DNA from: Mariniradius saccharolyticus AK6
GTDB lineage: Bacteria > Bacteroidota > Bacteroidia > Cytophagales > Cyclobacteriaceae
Direction: 5' to 3'
Assembly (NCBI RefSeq): GCF_000330725.2
Contig: NZ_AMZY02000001.1
Location: forward strand, 62,001 to 126,000
Length of the DNA: 64,000 bases
The translations under genes and the position numbers were made by a program. Shown here in pieces: positions 8,294 through 17,400 of the stretch (positions within the stretch are counted from its first letter, which is position 1; every line of letters begins with the position of its first letter). Below the pieces are notes generated by a model. It was not told where the DNA came from, made no database searches, and worked only from the letters and a program-made list of their open reading frames with translations.

Positions 8294-9025
8294 TTAGTAC
8301 TTGAACTTCGCTTTCAATTCCTTTACTTTCTCCATCGGGGGATCGGTCCATGGAATCTTTTTGGTTTCGCGAAGGATTGACGGGGCAAATGGCTTTGTGT
8401 TTTGTCTGAATTCAGCTGCAAATTCCTCTCCCCAGTAGACAAAGGCATCTTCGATGATCTTCCAATAACCGCTGTCAACGACATGCTGTCGATAATCATC
8501 ATTCGGCTCCCATGTAAAATCAGGGAGTGCCTTGTAAGCGAACACCGGACCTCCCTCAATGGTATATCCTTGGATCAAATGGGTGACCTCAAATCGCTCA
8601 TACCCCAATTCCCATGCATCATACAGGGGTAAATCGGCCTCGGGCACCACGTAAAGCACTCCATTGATGACCGAATTCGCATCTTCATGGATGTTGAGGT
8701 AATGCAGGTATTTCGGGTAGATGGTATCTCCCTCGACCAGAATATAATCTTTGGAAAATGTGCTGTCTACATTGTACAAGGGAAGCTCCGTCGGCCAAGC
8801 AAAGGTCCAGGAGCGCTCATAACCCTTGAGGTGGGCAGGCAAAAACGGCCCATTATAGTTCTTGGCAACCAAGCTTGTTTCGATGAAGCTTTTGGACATT
8901 AAGGAACCGTACCCAAACATGCCCACGTGCCCTTCAGGGATTTTGAAGGTTTCCATTTTTTGATGACAATTCACAAAGTGTAGAGAAAAAAGAGCCAGAA
9001 GCACAATGTAAATCGATTTGTTCAT
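8294..9025 (-). CDS. Gamma-glutamylcyclotransferase-like exported protein
   Basis: 243 residues. After a leader (MNKSIYIVLLALFSLHFVNC, a weak lipobox with Cys 20) comes the hallmark FGYGSLM of the gamma-glutamylcyclotransferase/AIG2 fold, then LKGYERSWTFAW, VINGVLYVV, LPLYDAWELGYERFEVTHL with the conserved D-x-x-E-x-x-Y-x-R/V pattern, and a C-terminal acidic/helical tail. Known GGCTs release 5-oxoproline from gamma-glutamyl compounds in the cytosol; an exported lipoprotein version is unusual. It leads the operon with the P1 peptidase and an NTF2 lipoprotein. Confidence 0.82.
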   Translation of the reverse strand: MNKSIYIVLLALFSLHFVNCHQKMETFKIPEGHVGMFGYGSLMSKSFIETSLVAKNYNGPFLPAHLKGYERSWTFAWPTELPLYNVDSTFSKDYILVEGDTIYPKYLHYLNIHEDANSVINGVLYVVPEADLPLYDAWELGYERFEVTHLIQGYTIEGGPVFAYKALPDFTWEPNDDYRQHVVDSGYWKIIEDAFVYWGEEFAAEFRQNTKPFAPSILRETKKIPWTDPPMEKVKELKAKFKY

Positions 9026-9080
9026 GAAGGTTGAAACTTCCGGTCTGAATTTCTTTAGATTTTGGCACTTGTCCTAGTCA

Positions 9081-9746
9081 TTAACCTCGACTGAATTTCC
9101 CTCCAGGGAGCCTACTTTTGATGTATTTGAATTGTCCGTTGTGGTTGGATTCATGTTCGCAGACATGGAACCACTTGCAGTAATTGTTGGTCGGGCCCCA
9201 AGGAAAATCCTCATCCACTTTCATCAACCAATTATCGTCTCTTTTCTTAAATTCCCTGATGGAGTTTTCCCTTACTTCCGTCATGATTTCAAGGTAATAA
9301 TCAAAGGTGTTTCCTTTGATGGTTTTCCTGGCTTCGTCACCAAGGTTCATCGCCACCTCAAACCGATCCAAATCCTCCTTGGGAAAATCCCCCCATTTTT
9401 TCCCCTCGAAAGTATGGATCTGATAAAAACGCTCCGTGGCGGCCAAATGGAGCAGCATAGCGCCAATGGAGTTGGAGTTTTCATCGAGCAAAAAATCCAG
9501 CTGCTCAACATTCATTTTTTCAACAGGCCTCAGTATCACATCCCGCATCCATGTCATCATGGATAGCAAGGTTCCGATATGCGGCGCAAATCCTTCCCTT
9601 GGCCCAATCACATTGAGCCTGTCTTCGATCGGCAAAGTTGCAGCCGTGCTAAAATGCGGTGCTACGGAGAGACCAAAGGTTCCCGAGGTAATGACCGCAG
9701 CAGATTTCATGAAATCCCTGCGGGTAGAAGGTTTTTTTGAGTTCAT
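9081..9746 (-). CDS. DinB-fold protein with Tat signal
   Basis: 221 residues from the ATG at 9746 (a 24-nt upstream extension adds nothing). The N-terminus carries a twin-arginine signal (STRRDFMKSAAVITSGTFGLSVAPHFSTA). The mature part is a four-helix DinB/DUF664-type bundle with three candidate metal-binding His positions: MLLHLAATERFY, and the C-terminal HVCEHESNHNGQFKYIKSRLPG. DinB-fold proteins bind a divalent metal and include thiol transferases and hydrolases. Export through Tat suggests that the cofactor is loaded before export. It stands alone; the GGCT-like gene begins 55 nt downstream of its stop. Confidence 0.85.
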   Translation of the reverse strand: MNSKKPSTRRDFMKSAAVITSGTFGLSVAPHFSTAATLPIEDRLNVIGPREGFAPHIGTLLSMMTWMRDVILRPVEKMNVEQLDFLLDENSNSIGAMLLHLAATERFYQIHTFEGKKWGDFPKEDLDRFEVAMNLGDEARKTIKGNTFDYYLEIMTEVRENSIREFKKRDDNWLMKVDEDFPWGPTNNYCKWFHVCEHESNHNGQFKYIKSRLPGGKFSRG

Positions 9747-9984
9747 ATGAACACGATTGGCAAAATCCATAATTGGAGCTTAGATGTCCAGATAAGGTAA
9801 ACAATCAAAGTCCATTTCGAGGGTGCGATAGGACAAAACGGGCAAAATACTTCCCTAGCGACAGCGAAAACTTTCCGAGAATAACCAACGCATGAAAACC
9901 TCAGCATCGGGTTTTGATCGACCAATCTTTTCCTGTTTGATTCCCAGAAAAGAAAGTTTTTCAGCCAATTCCAGAAAATAAATC

Positions 9985-9992
9985 TATGTTTG
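9985..9992 (+). promoter_or_regulatory. Candidate -7 element near the 7TM kinase start
   Basis: TATGTTTG fits the TAnnTTTG consensus, but it lies only 5 nt before the ATG at 9997. If it is used, the transcript would start at or after that ATG and translation would begin downstream, for example at an in-frame TTG. No convincing -33 box. Confidence 0.25.
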
Positions 9993-9996
9993 ATTA

Positions 9997-11988
9997 ATGC
10001 TGTATAGGACACAAATCATTTTGAAAAATTACGAATTGAAATGTCTATACTTTTCAATAATTACCTTTATTTTATTCTATTTCAGCACTTTAGACTCCTA
10101 TGCACAAAAACCTCACATCAACGAAAGTTTGTTCAAAGAAGGTTTGGTGGAGTTGAACTTTAAAGAAAGATGGAAGTACCAGCCCGGAGACAATCCGGAA
10201 TGGGCTGACCCAGATTTTGATGATTCCGATTGGCACAAAATAAATCCAATAGACTTAAAGGCTTATCGGATGCCAGATAGCTTGTGGTCTGGCTATGGCT
10301 GGTGGAGAATTCGCTTTACGGCCGACCCAAAGATCATTGAAGCCATTGAGAGACTGTATTTTCAATCTTGGGGTGCTGCCGAGATTTATCTGAATGGGGA
10401 GTTGGTTGAAACATATGGGAATTTTTCAACCGATAGCCAGCTGGAACAAACCTATACCCCCAACTATGCACCGGATAGACCTTTGAAGATCACCCCACAA
10501 AACATTTATACCCTGGCGATCAGATTTTCGAACCATCAGGCAAAAAATAACTTCAGGATATTCAAGTATTTTTCTGAAAATCTCGGCTTCAATATTGGTT
10601 TTTCCACCGCGGTCCGGGCCAAGTATTCAGATTTTCGATATCCCAATAGCTTCGCCACGCTATCAGTACTGGTTGCCGTGCTATTGATTCTCTTGGTACT
10701 GCACCTGCTGCTATACTTTAAGTTCCGGAAGGAGGAACCATATCTCGTAATAACGCTGATCACATTTTTCTTCTTATGTGCGGCTTTTTGTGCACACATC
10801 CTCCTGTTTGTTGAACTGGACGGGTTCACCAATCCGATTTTCAGCAGTATTTTAAATTCAACATGCTTTGGTTTGGGTTATGCACTTCTTCCCTATTCCC
10901 TTAGCTTGTTATTCAGAATTCAAAGATTTTATTGGACAAAGCACCTTGTATGGTTGGCGTTCCTACGAACCGCCAATTATTTTGCTCCTGTATTCAATTT
11001 TATCCTTTTTGATGCCATCATCATTCTTTCCATCATTGTTTTGATGGTCGTTATCATGCGAAGGGCCATTAAGGAAAAAAATCGAGGGGCGGTATACGTG
11101 ACCATCGGAGCTATTGGAACTTCGTTTTTCCTATTGGTCAACAGATTGTTCAATGCGGAGCTTATCTCATTGAGCACATTCATGTACTATGTGGATTTGA
11201 TATTACTATACATCAGCTATCCCTTGGGTATTTACATCTACATCACCCATCAGTATGGTAGACTTTTCCTCGCCATGGAGCAGGAGGTGCAAGAAAGGAC
11301 CCAACAATTGAATGACACGATCAAAGACCTCACCAAAACCCAAAAGGAGCTTTCCGTGAAGAACAGCCAAAATGTGCTATTGCTGAAGGAGATTCATCAT
11401 CGGGTAAAAAATAATTTGGAAGTGGTGTCAGGTTTATTGGCCCTCCAATCCGCCAAAATGGAGGACCCTACCATGCAGGAAGTCATGCTCGCCAGCCAAA
11501 ACAGGGTACATTCTATGGGGATTTTGCACCAAAAGCTCTATCAAAGCGAGCATTTGGCATTTATTGAAATGAAAAATTATTTCGAGAACCTCTGCATCAA
11601 TATCCTTGACTCTTACAACGAATCAGAAAGAATCAAAGTCAATGTAGAAATGAAGGAACTCGAATTGGACGTCGATACAGCAGTTCCTTTGGGTCTGATC
11701 GTCAATGAGTTGCTTACCAATTCACTGAAATACGCTTTCCCAAATGGCGAAAACGGGAACATCGAATTGAGTCTGTCACATTTGAATGAAGAGGACTTCC
11801 AACTCAAAATCAGTGACAATGGAGTAGGTAAACCTATAGATGCGGAAGTGAAAGGAACGGGCTTCGGCACCCAATTGGTGGAACTACTTACCCGTCAGAT
11901 AGACGGCCAATTGATTCAGGAAATCAGCAATGGGACCATGATCCAAATCAATTTCAAAAGGCAGGTGACGGGGAGTAGTCAGGTTTAA
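9997..11988 (+). CDS. 7TM-DISM sensor histidine kinase (HisKA_2 type)
   Basis: 663 residues. Order: signal anchor/leader ending SYAQ (~37), an extracytoplasmic beta-sandwich with galactose-binding-like features (ERWKYQPGDNPEWADPDFDDSDWHKI ... WWRIRFTADP ... AEIYLNGELVETYG), seven transmembrane segments (~220-410), a coiled coil (EQEVQERTQQLNDTIKDLTKTQKELS), then HisKA_2 with the H-box KEIHHRVKNNLEVVSGLL (His near 466) and an HATPase_c domain with N box LIVNELLTNSLKYAF, ISDNGVGKP and GTGFGTQLV. There is no adjacent response regulator, so it is an orphan. The start is uncertain (see the candidate promoter at 9985). Confidence 0.93.
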   Translation: MLYRTQIILKNYELKCLYFSIITFILFYFSTLDSYAQKPHINESLFKEGLVELNFKERWKYQPGDNPEWADPDFDDSDWHKINPIDLKAYRMPDSLWSGYGWWRIRFTADPKIIEAIERLYFQSWGAAEIYLNGELVETYGNFSTDSQLEQTYTPNYAPDRPLKITPQNIYTLAIRFSNHQAKNNFRIFKYFSENLGFNIGFSTAVRAKYSDFRYPNSFATLSVLVAVLLILLVLHLLLYFKFRKEEPYLVITLITFFFLCAAFCAHILLFVELDGFTNPIFSSILNSTCFGLGYALLPYSLSLLFRIQRFYWTKHLVWLAFLRTANYFAPVFNFILFDAIIILSIIVLMVVIMRRAIKEKNRGAVYVTIGAIGTSFFLLVNRLFNAELISLSTFMYYVDLILLYISYPLGIYIYITHQYGRLFLAMEQEVQERTQQLNDTIKDLTKTQKELSVKNSQNVLLLKEIHHRVKNNLEVVSGLLALQSAKMEDPTMQEVMLASQNRVHSMGILHQKLYQSEHLAFIEMKNYFENLCINILDSYNESERIKVNVEMKELELDVDTAVPLGLIVNELLTNSLKYAFPNGENGNIELSLSHLNEEDFQLKISDNGVGKPIDAEVKGTGFGTQLVELLTRQIDGQLIQEISNGTMIQINFKRQVTGSSQV

Positions 11989-12069
11989 GCTTTTTTCAGG
12001 AGATAGCTTTTAGTTTTTTGCCACTATTCGGTCAGAAAAAAATACCTTCAAAATTGGATTTCTTGACCT

Positions 12070-12861
12070 TTACTGCCTAAAGAACGGATTCCTGATCAAA
12101 TACCAAAAGGTTTGCTTTTTGGGATCTTCAAATTCCTTTAAGCCTAATTTCACTTCCGCTACAGGCTTGTATTGATAGGTCCCGAAGATCCGGTCCCAAA
12201 GGATGAAAATGTCTGCATAATTTGAATCTGTGTATTGCTGATCCTGATCGTGGTGGATTTTGTGCTGGTTGGGTGTCGTGAAAACCAATCCAAAAGTCCG
12301 GTCCAGCCATGCTGGATACCTGAGGTTGGCATGCTCTGCAACCTGAAAAAGCGTGACAATTAAAAAGTAAAGCCCAACCGTTTGCAGGTCCAATCCAAAA
12401 ATCACAACAGCCAAGAGTGAAGCTGATCCAAACCAAAATATAACTTCGAATGGATGGGCTCTCAAATAGGTCGAGGAGTCCATGGTAGTGTCGCTATGAT
12501 GTACCCTGTGAAATTTCCAAACAAGCGGAAAGGTATGGGACATTCTATGGAACCAATAGACCATCAGGTCGATGCACGCCACGCCCAAAATCAGTTTGAA
12601 CCATAGCGGAATCGCTATTTGATAAAACAGTCCGATTTGGTTTTGATTGAGCCAATTAACGCAAAAAACAAAAATTGCCGCCCAAAACAGGTTAAGGATA
12701 AAAAATACAACCTGAAACAATATAGCCTGCCCAAGGTGTCCAAGCCTGTTTTTGAAGTAAAACTGTGTGTTCAGGACCTGTTCGAGCGTGAAAAACACCG
12801 CGATCAATACAAGGACGACATAATTGAGGTCAATGGTGAGCAAGTATTCTATTGTCTTCAT
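12070..12861 (-). CDS. Sterol desaturase / fatty acid hydroxylase family protein
   Basis: 263 residues of integral membrane protein with the His clusters of the di-iron FA_hydroxylase superfamily: HRMSHTFPLVWKFHRVHHSD and NQHKIHHDQ, plus four to five hydrophobic segments. The family uses O2 to hydroxylate or desaturate lipids, sterols or carotenoids; the substrate cannot be read here. Its ATG is 2 nt after the stop of the M20 amidohydrolase, so they are co-transcribed, although no biochemical link is obvious. Confidence 0.9.
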   Translation of the reverse strand: MKTIEYLLTIDLNYVVLVLIAVFFTLEQVLNTQFYFKNRLGHLGQAILFQVVFFILNLFWAAIFVFCVNWLNQNQIGLFYQIAIPLWFKLILGVACIDLMVYWFHRMSHTFPLVWKFHRVHHSDTTMDSSTYLRAHPFEVIFWFGSASLLAVVIFGLDLQTVGLYFLIVTLFQVAEHANLRYPAWLDRTFGLVFTTPNQHKIHHDQDQQYTDSNYADIFILWDRIFGTYQYKPVAEVKLGLKEFEDPKKQTFWYLIRNPFFRQ

Positions 12862-12863
12862 CC

Positions 12864-14168
12864 TTATTGATTTTGATCCAGCAATAGCACCGTGTGCAAC
12901 ATCACGTTTGCGCCATTGGCCATTTGTACCGAAGAGGAATATTCCTTGGGATTATGGCTGATGCCGTCCTTGCTGGGGATAAAGACCATCCCAATAGGTC
13001 CCAAGGCTGCCATTTCCTGGGTATCGTGTCCAGCACCGCTTTGCATTTTCATATAGGAAATCCCAAGTGATTCGGCTGCTTTGATCATTCTATCCTGTAT
13101 CTCTTTACTGGCTATGGTTGGAAAAGAAGAGAGGTTGAGGTGTTCAAAGGCGATTTCGGTATTGGTCTCTTCTGCGATCTTTTGGGCTCGCTTTTCAATA
13201 TCCGCATACATCTTCATGATTTTCTCGCTAGAGAGGTCGCGCATCTGTAGGCTCATTTCCACTCTTCCCGGAATGATATTGGGTGCACCTGAGGGCACGG
13301 ATATCTTGCCGACACTGCCGACTTGGCTTCCCTCGTAGCTATTGACGACCTCATTTACAGCCAAGACGAGCTTTGACGCTGCTATCAAGGCATCCTGTCT
13401 ATCATTCATAGGCGTGCTTCCCGCGTGATTCGCCAGTCCCGTAACCGTGATGTCCCAATCCTCAATGCCCACGATCCCCTCGATGATGGCAATATCTATC
13501 CCGCGTGATTCCAACACCTTGCTTTGCTCAATATGCACTTCGATAAACGCCGCCAAATCTCCCGGCTTCCGGGCTGCCTGCTGCAATCTTTCGGGATCAC
13601 CACCGAGTCGTTTGATGCCTTCGGCAATCGAATAACCGCTAGCACTCGTTTGTGAGAGGGCTTCTTTTTTCAGTTTCCCCGCCATGGCCCGACTGCCGAC
13701 CAAGCCTCCCTCCTCGTTTTGGAAGATGATGACCTCTAAGGGGTGGTTGGTGGTGATCTTGTTTTCATTGAGGACTTCGATGATTTCAAGGGCCGTGATG
13801 GCACCGTAAGCGCCGTCATAGTTTCCGCCATTCGGTACCATGTCGATATGGGAACCAAAAGCAATCGGTTTTTTGCTTGAGTCTTTACCTGCCCTGCGTC
13901 CTATGATATTCCCTGCAAAATCGATCCTTACCGCCAACCCTGCTTTTTGCATCAATTCCATATAGTAGGCACGTCCCTCGATATCCCCTTGGCTGTAAGC
14001 GGTACGTTGACCCTCGCCCTTTTCATTTCTACCAAACCTTGCCAATTCGAAAATACGCTGCTCAATTCGCTGCTCATTCACTTTGACTTGGCCAAGGGGG
14101 ACGCTTTCCTGGGCAAAAACAGCGTTGAGGTATACTAAAAGGGAGATTGAAAGTAATCGCATTTTCAT
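12864..14168 (-). CDS. M20-family N-carbamoylase/allantoate-type amidohydrolase, exported
   Basis: 434 residues with a signal peptide (MKMRLLSISLLVYLNAVFAQ). Metal ligands follow the hydantoinase/carbamoylase subgroup: SHIDMVPNGGNYDGAYG (H, D), QNEEGGLVGSRAM (E-E), VHIEQSKVLE, GLANHAGSTPMNDRQDA in the dimerisation domain, and GAGHDTQEMA near the C-terminus. This group splits N-carbamoyl-amino acids, ureidoglycolate or allantoate. A secreted form is less usual than the cytosolic enzyme and suggests periplasmic nitrogen scavenging. The fatty acid hydroxylase gene follows after 2 nt. Confidence 0.9.
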   Translation of the reverse strand: MKMRLLSISLLVYLNAVFAQESVPLGQVKVNEQRIEQRIFELARFGRNEKGEGQRTAYSQGDIEGRAYYMELMQKAGLAVRIDFAGNIIGRRAGKDSSKKPIAFGSHIDMVPNGGNYDGAYGAITALEIIEVLNENKITTNHPLEVIIFQNEEGGLVGSRAMAGKLKKEALSQTSASGYSIAEGIKRLGGDPERLQQAARKPGDLAAFIEVHIEQSKVLESRGIDIAIIEGIVGIEDWDITVTGLANHAGSTPMNDRQDALIAASKLVLAVNEVVNSYEGSQVGSVGKISVPSGAPNIIPGRVEMSLQMRDLSSEKIMKMYADIEKRAQKIAEETNTEIAFEHLNLSSFPTIASKEIQDRMIKAAESLGISYMKMQSGAGHDTQEMAALGPIGMVFIPSKDGISHNPKEYSSSVQMANGANVMLHTVLLLDQNQ

Positions 14169-14224
14169 TGTTTTAGCGTTTCATCGTTGATTTATACATC
14201 AAACAATATCCAAAAAAATTTGAA

Positions 14225-14272
14225 AGGTTGCATATCAGCTATGGACTATTGACTATTGTCCATGGTCTTTCA
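14225..14272. repeat. Short intergenic repeat, GGACTATTGACTATTGTCCATGG family
   Basis: CTATGGACTATTGACTATTGTCCATGGTC contains an internal tandem (GACTATT GACTATT) and a partial palindrome (ATGGAC...GTCCAT). A degenerate relative, GATAGTCCATAGACCATAGTCGATAG, occurs at 53562-53588. Both lie just outside gene ends. Confidence 0.5.
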
Positions 14273-15457
14273 TTAGAAATAGCTCAACCACCATTTATCC
14301 TTATTACCCTGCTTATACTGGTCAAACTTCCTGCAGATCGGATACAGCAACAAGATCACCGAAACCCAAACGACATAGACCACCCAAAGTGCAAATCCGT
14401 ATCCAGGAATTGGATTCTCGCTAATGCCCCAAGTGACCAAAACCATGTTTTTCTGCCAGCTAAAACCAGTCAAAGTTGCCAATCCAAAAGCGATCAAATG
14501 GATCAGGTAAATATGGATGATGTAGTAAAAAAACGGGACCCGGCCGAAGGTGGAGATGAAATCCACCGCCTTTCCTTTCCATTTCTCGGAATTGGCCAAG
14601 AGCAGCAATGTCCCGCCCAAAGTCATCAACAAGAACGAAAGTGACGGCGGGTATTTCGTTGGATTGAGAAATGATACCAGGCTTTTGGAAATGACACCGA
14701 ATTGCTGAAAATCGATAGGATCGCCATAGATATTGCTCCATCTCAGGGTGACAAACAGCACTAATGCCATCGCACCCATCAAATTAAAAGTACGCGTTCT
14801 TGTACCAGCATCGACGTTGCCATCATAGTAAGAACCGAGAACATAGCCCAAAGACATCACAGCAATCCAGGGTATAATGGGGTAACCGACAACAAACATC
14901 AGATTATCGGATAGCATGAAGATATTGAGCTGATGAAGCAAAGCCCAACCTATTGAATCGTCTGAACCGACATCATCCAGCAGATTATGCCCAAAAATCA
15001 GCACAAGGCTCAAAACCAGCAAAATACGCCGCTCCAAATGCACCAATCCCGCCAAAACGATCATGCTGATACCCAAGGACCATATGACTTGCAACAAAAT
15101 CGTCCCATGCCCAAAATCAAACAGCCATCCGAAATTCACAAGTGTAAGCTCTATGAAAATCAGCCAAATCCCCCGTTTCAAGAGAAATGCTGACAATTCA
15201 TTCTTGGACTTTCTCCTTCCAACCATATAGGCAGACATACCCGCCAAGAGACTGAATGCAGGGGCGCAGAAATGAGTGACCCAGCGGGTAAAGAAAATCG
15301 GCAAAGTCGTTTGAGTCGGATCGGCCGGATCAAACAAAAAAGCCGGTGCATGCACATAATCGCGGACATGGTCCAAGGCCATTACCAACATGGCCAAACC
15401 TTTTACGAAATCGAGGGAAGTGATTCTGTTGTGGTTTACAGGAATAGAATTCATCAA
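14273..15457 (-). CDS. DUF1624/HGSNAT-like multi-pass membrane acyltransferase homologue
   Basis: 394 residues, about ten transmembrane helices. The N-terminus RITSLDFVKGLAMLVMALDHVRDYVHAP matches the conserved RxxSLDxxRGxxxxxMxxDHxR signature of the heparan-alpha-glucosaminide N-acetyltransferase / DUF1624 superfamily, with D-H as the likely catalytic pair. Later FFYYIIHIYLIHLIA carries the conserved H. The family transfers acyl groups across membranes to glycans or is of unknown role. It lies ~100 nt downstream of the cytochrome c start-strand unit (same strand) without overlap. Confidence 0.85.
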   Translation of the reverse strand: MMNSIPVNHNRITSLDFVKGLAMLVMALDHVRDYVHAPAFLFDPADPTQTTLPIFFTRWVTHFCAPAFSLLAGMSAYMVGRRKSKNELSAFLLKRGIWLIFIELTLVNFGWLFDFGHGTILLQVIWSLGISMIVLAGLVHLERRILLVLSLVLIFGHNLLDDVGSDDSIGWALLHQLNIFMLSDNLMFVVGYPIIPWIAVMSLGYVLGSYYDGNVDAGTRTRTFNLMGAMALVLFVTLRWSNIYGDPIDFQQFGVISKSLVSFLNPTKYPPSLSFLLMTLGGTLLLLANSEKWKGKAVDFISTFGRVPFFYYIIHIYLIHLIAFGLATLTGFSWQKNMVLVTWGISENPIPGYGFALWVVYVVWVSVILLLYPICRKFDQYKQGNKDKWWLSYF

Positions 15458-15555
15458 AAATCAGATTGGACTTTGCCGTTTATTTGTTTCGAAAAAAGAA
15501 CTGGAAAATGGTCCAAGGGCCAAAGTCCAACTCTTAAGCGACTCACTTTTTCCAT

Positions 15556-16557
15556 TTATTTCTTAAACATTAATTCCCCTGTATCATATTCCACGGGTTC
15601 AAGGCTCATCAGATACAAATACAACGCCTCCAAGTCCTCATCCGTCATACGCGAAAACGGACCCCAATGCATTTGGGAAATATTGATCAATCGACCCTGA
15701 CGGAACCGCTCTTTCCACTCGTCCACTGTCTTGAATTTGGAAAGGGCACTATTGGGATGGGGTGTGATATTGGGTGTCCGCATCCAAGCCTCAGGGTCTC
15801 CACCAACTGCAAGCGCAAACTCCGGCCACGGCTCAAACTCCATTCCCCCGGCGTACTCTGGACCAATGGCTTCAAAAGTCATCAGGTCCCTGTTTGTATG
15901 GCATCCCACACAATTGGCCACATACCTTGCAAGGTACTCGCCTCTTTCGATTGTCGCCTCCATAGGAGGAGCTTTCGGATAGGGCTTGGGGTTTTCGATC
16001 GGATGAAATGAAGATGCAAATACACGCACGGCTTTGCCCATAAACGTCCATTCATTGGCACCAACCTCGTTTTGCACAGGCTCCATGGTCCGCAAATAGG
16101 ACACCACGGCGATCAAGTCCTCGTCGGCCATATCCCAAAACGGCATCAGTACCGACATCGTCGCCGTGCCGTCTGGCTTGACAGCATGGCGCATCATACG
16201 AAACAATTCGCCATCCGAATACCTCCCGATTCCAGTAATGGGATCCGGAGTCAAATTCCTCGTAAACATACTTCCAAGAGGGCCCATAGTAAATTTGACG
16301 CCTCCACTGAGTGGAATGGCTTGGCCAGCATCTGCAGCTATCATGTCCTTCACAGAGCCCACATGGCAATTGGAGCAGTGGGCAGGGCCATGCACGAGGT
16401 ATTTGCCACGTGCGATTACGGTCGAATCCGTGCTTACCTGAAGGTTTGGATAGGCAATGTCATACTTTTTGTCGTAGGCCATCTGGACGAATGCAACAAA
16501 TCCCCCGATGACAACAATCAGTAGAATCAATATTCCGAAGATGATTTTCTTTAACAT
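15556..16557 (-). CDS. Membrane-anchored diheme cytochrome c
   Basis: 333 residues: one N-terminal transmembrane anchor (IIFGILILLIVVIGGFVAFVQMA), then two c-type heme domains with CSNCH at residues 61-65 (axial Met candidates in ATMSVLMPFWDMADEDL) and CVGCH at about 216 (with QMHWGPFSRMTDEDLEALYLYLMSL). The repeated MTDEDLxALxxYLxxLxP ending is typical of the cytochrome c family linked to alcohol/aldehyde dehydrogenases or oxidases. It probably hands electrons to a terminal oxidase, but no partner dehydrogenase lies next to it. Confidence 0.92.
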   Translation of the reverse strand: MLKKIIFGILILLIVVIGGFVAFVQMAYDKKYDIAYPNLQVSTDSTVIARGKYLVHGPAHCSNCHVGSVKDMIAADAGQAIPLSGGVKFTMGPLGSMFTRNLTPDPITGIGRYSDGELFRMMRHAVKPDGTATMSVLMPFWDMADEDLIAVVSYLRTMEPVQNEVGANEWTFMGKAVRVFASSFHPIENPKPYPKAPPMEATIERGEYLARYVANCVGCHTNRDLMTFEAIGPEYAGGMEFEPWPEFALAVGGDPEAWMRTPNITPHPNSALSKFKTVDEWKERFRQGRLINISQMHWGPFSRMTDEDLEALYLYLMSLEPVEYDTGELMFKK

Positions 16558-16764
16558 GGTGTTGGATCAATGAGTGGTTGTATTTGGTGAGTCTCAGGTA
16601 TTATTCAAAGTGGTCACGTTCAATTACATTCATTCAACTTTCTACTTCGAAAATCTCCAATAGCATCGACTTCAGCGAAAGATCAGCTAATTGAAGTTTA
16701 CTCGAACAATGACCTAGGCATCCAGTCTGCCTACAACCTCTTGGCGCATAGGAATCATAAGAAC

Positions 16765-17400
16765 CTATTGCCGCTTATTCCACTGAAGTGCCATTTCTGT
16801 GATAAGCAATGGAATCACCCAGGATACCCAAATCAAGGTAGCACCCCGTTCCAGGAAACTCGCGTTTTCTACAATGGGCGGATAACTGTTCAAAAACCGA
16901 AACAGGACAAAGGCAAACGTGACGACATAGCTTCTGATCATCCATTCTTTGTGCAAATTGATCCGCTTCAAAAGCACAAATCTGAAAGCCATGCCAGTAG
17001 TCGATATCCAGGCAAAGGCTAAAACGATCAGTGAAAGTGCCCAATTCCAATGAATCGCCATCCCAGTGGTGAGCGCGAGGGTAATCGAACTCATCGAACC
17101 GACAAAAATCCCAGCCACATAGAGTCTTCCCATCCAGCGGTGGACATGCAGGAATCTTTTCCTAAAACCATCCCAAAATTGAAACGGACCCAACACAAGC
17201 GCCAGCAATCCCCCGGAAATATGTCCAATCAGCGGCCACTTCATCCCCCAAAACCTCCCATACACTTCCTCATCAAACCCGAAGTATGGCAGCGCTTCGA
17301 CAATTACAAATTTGCCTGCAAAGAACAACAGGAAAGCCCAGGCCAAAGCCTTTAGCCAGCCATAAGACTTTTCGGGAATCAATGTTTGTGGGGTTGCCAT
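16765..17400 (-). CDS. DUF2306 membrane protein
   Basis: 211 residues with about five transmembrane helices. Features of DUF2306: a PYFGFDEEVYGRFWGMKWPLIGHISGGLLALVLGPFQFWDGFR stretch followed by LHVHRWMGRLYVAGIFVGSMSSI, with conserved His residues (LIGH, HVHRW) that could bind heme or metal, and a later HKEWMIRSY. Function unknown. It stands alone on the minus strand upstream of the cytochrome c gene (207 nt gap). Confidence 0.85.
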   Translation of the reverse strand: MATPQTLIPEKSYGWLKALAWAFLLFFAGKFVIVEALPYFGFDEEVYGRFWGMKWPLIGHISGGLLALVLGPFQFWDGFRKRFLHVHRWMGRLYVAGIFVGSMSSITLALTTGMAIHWNWALSLIVLAFAWISTTGMAFRFVLLKRINLHKEWMIRSYVVTFAFVLFRFLNSYPPIVENASFLERGATLIWVSWVIPLLITEMALQWNKRQ

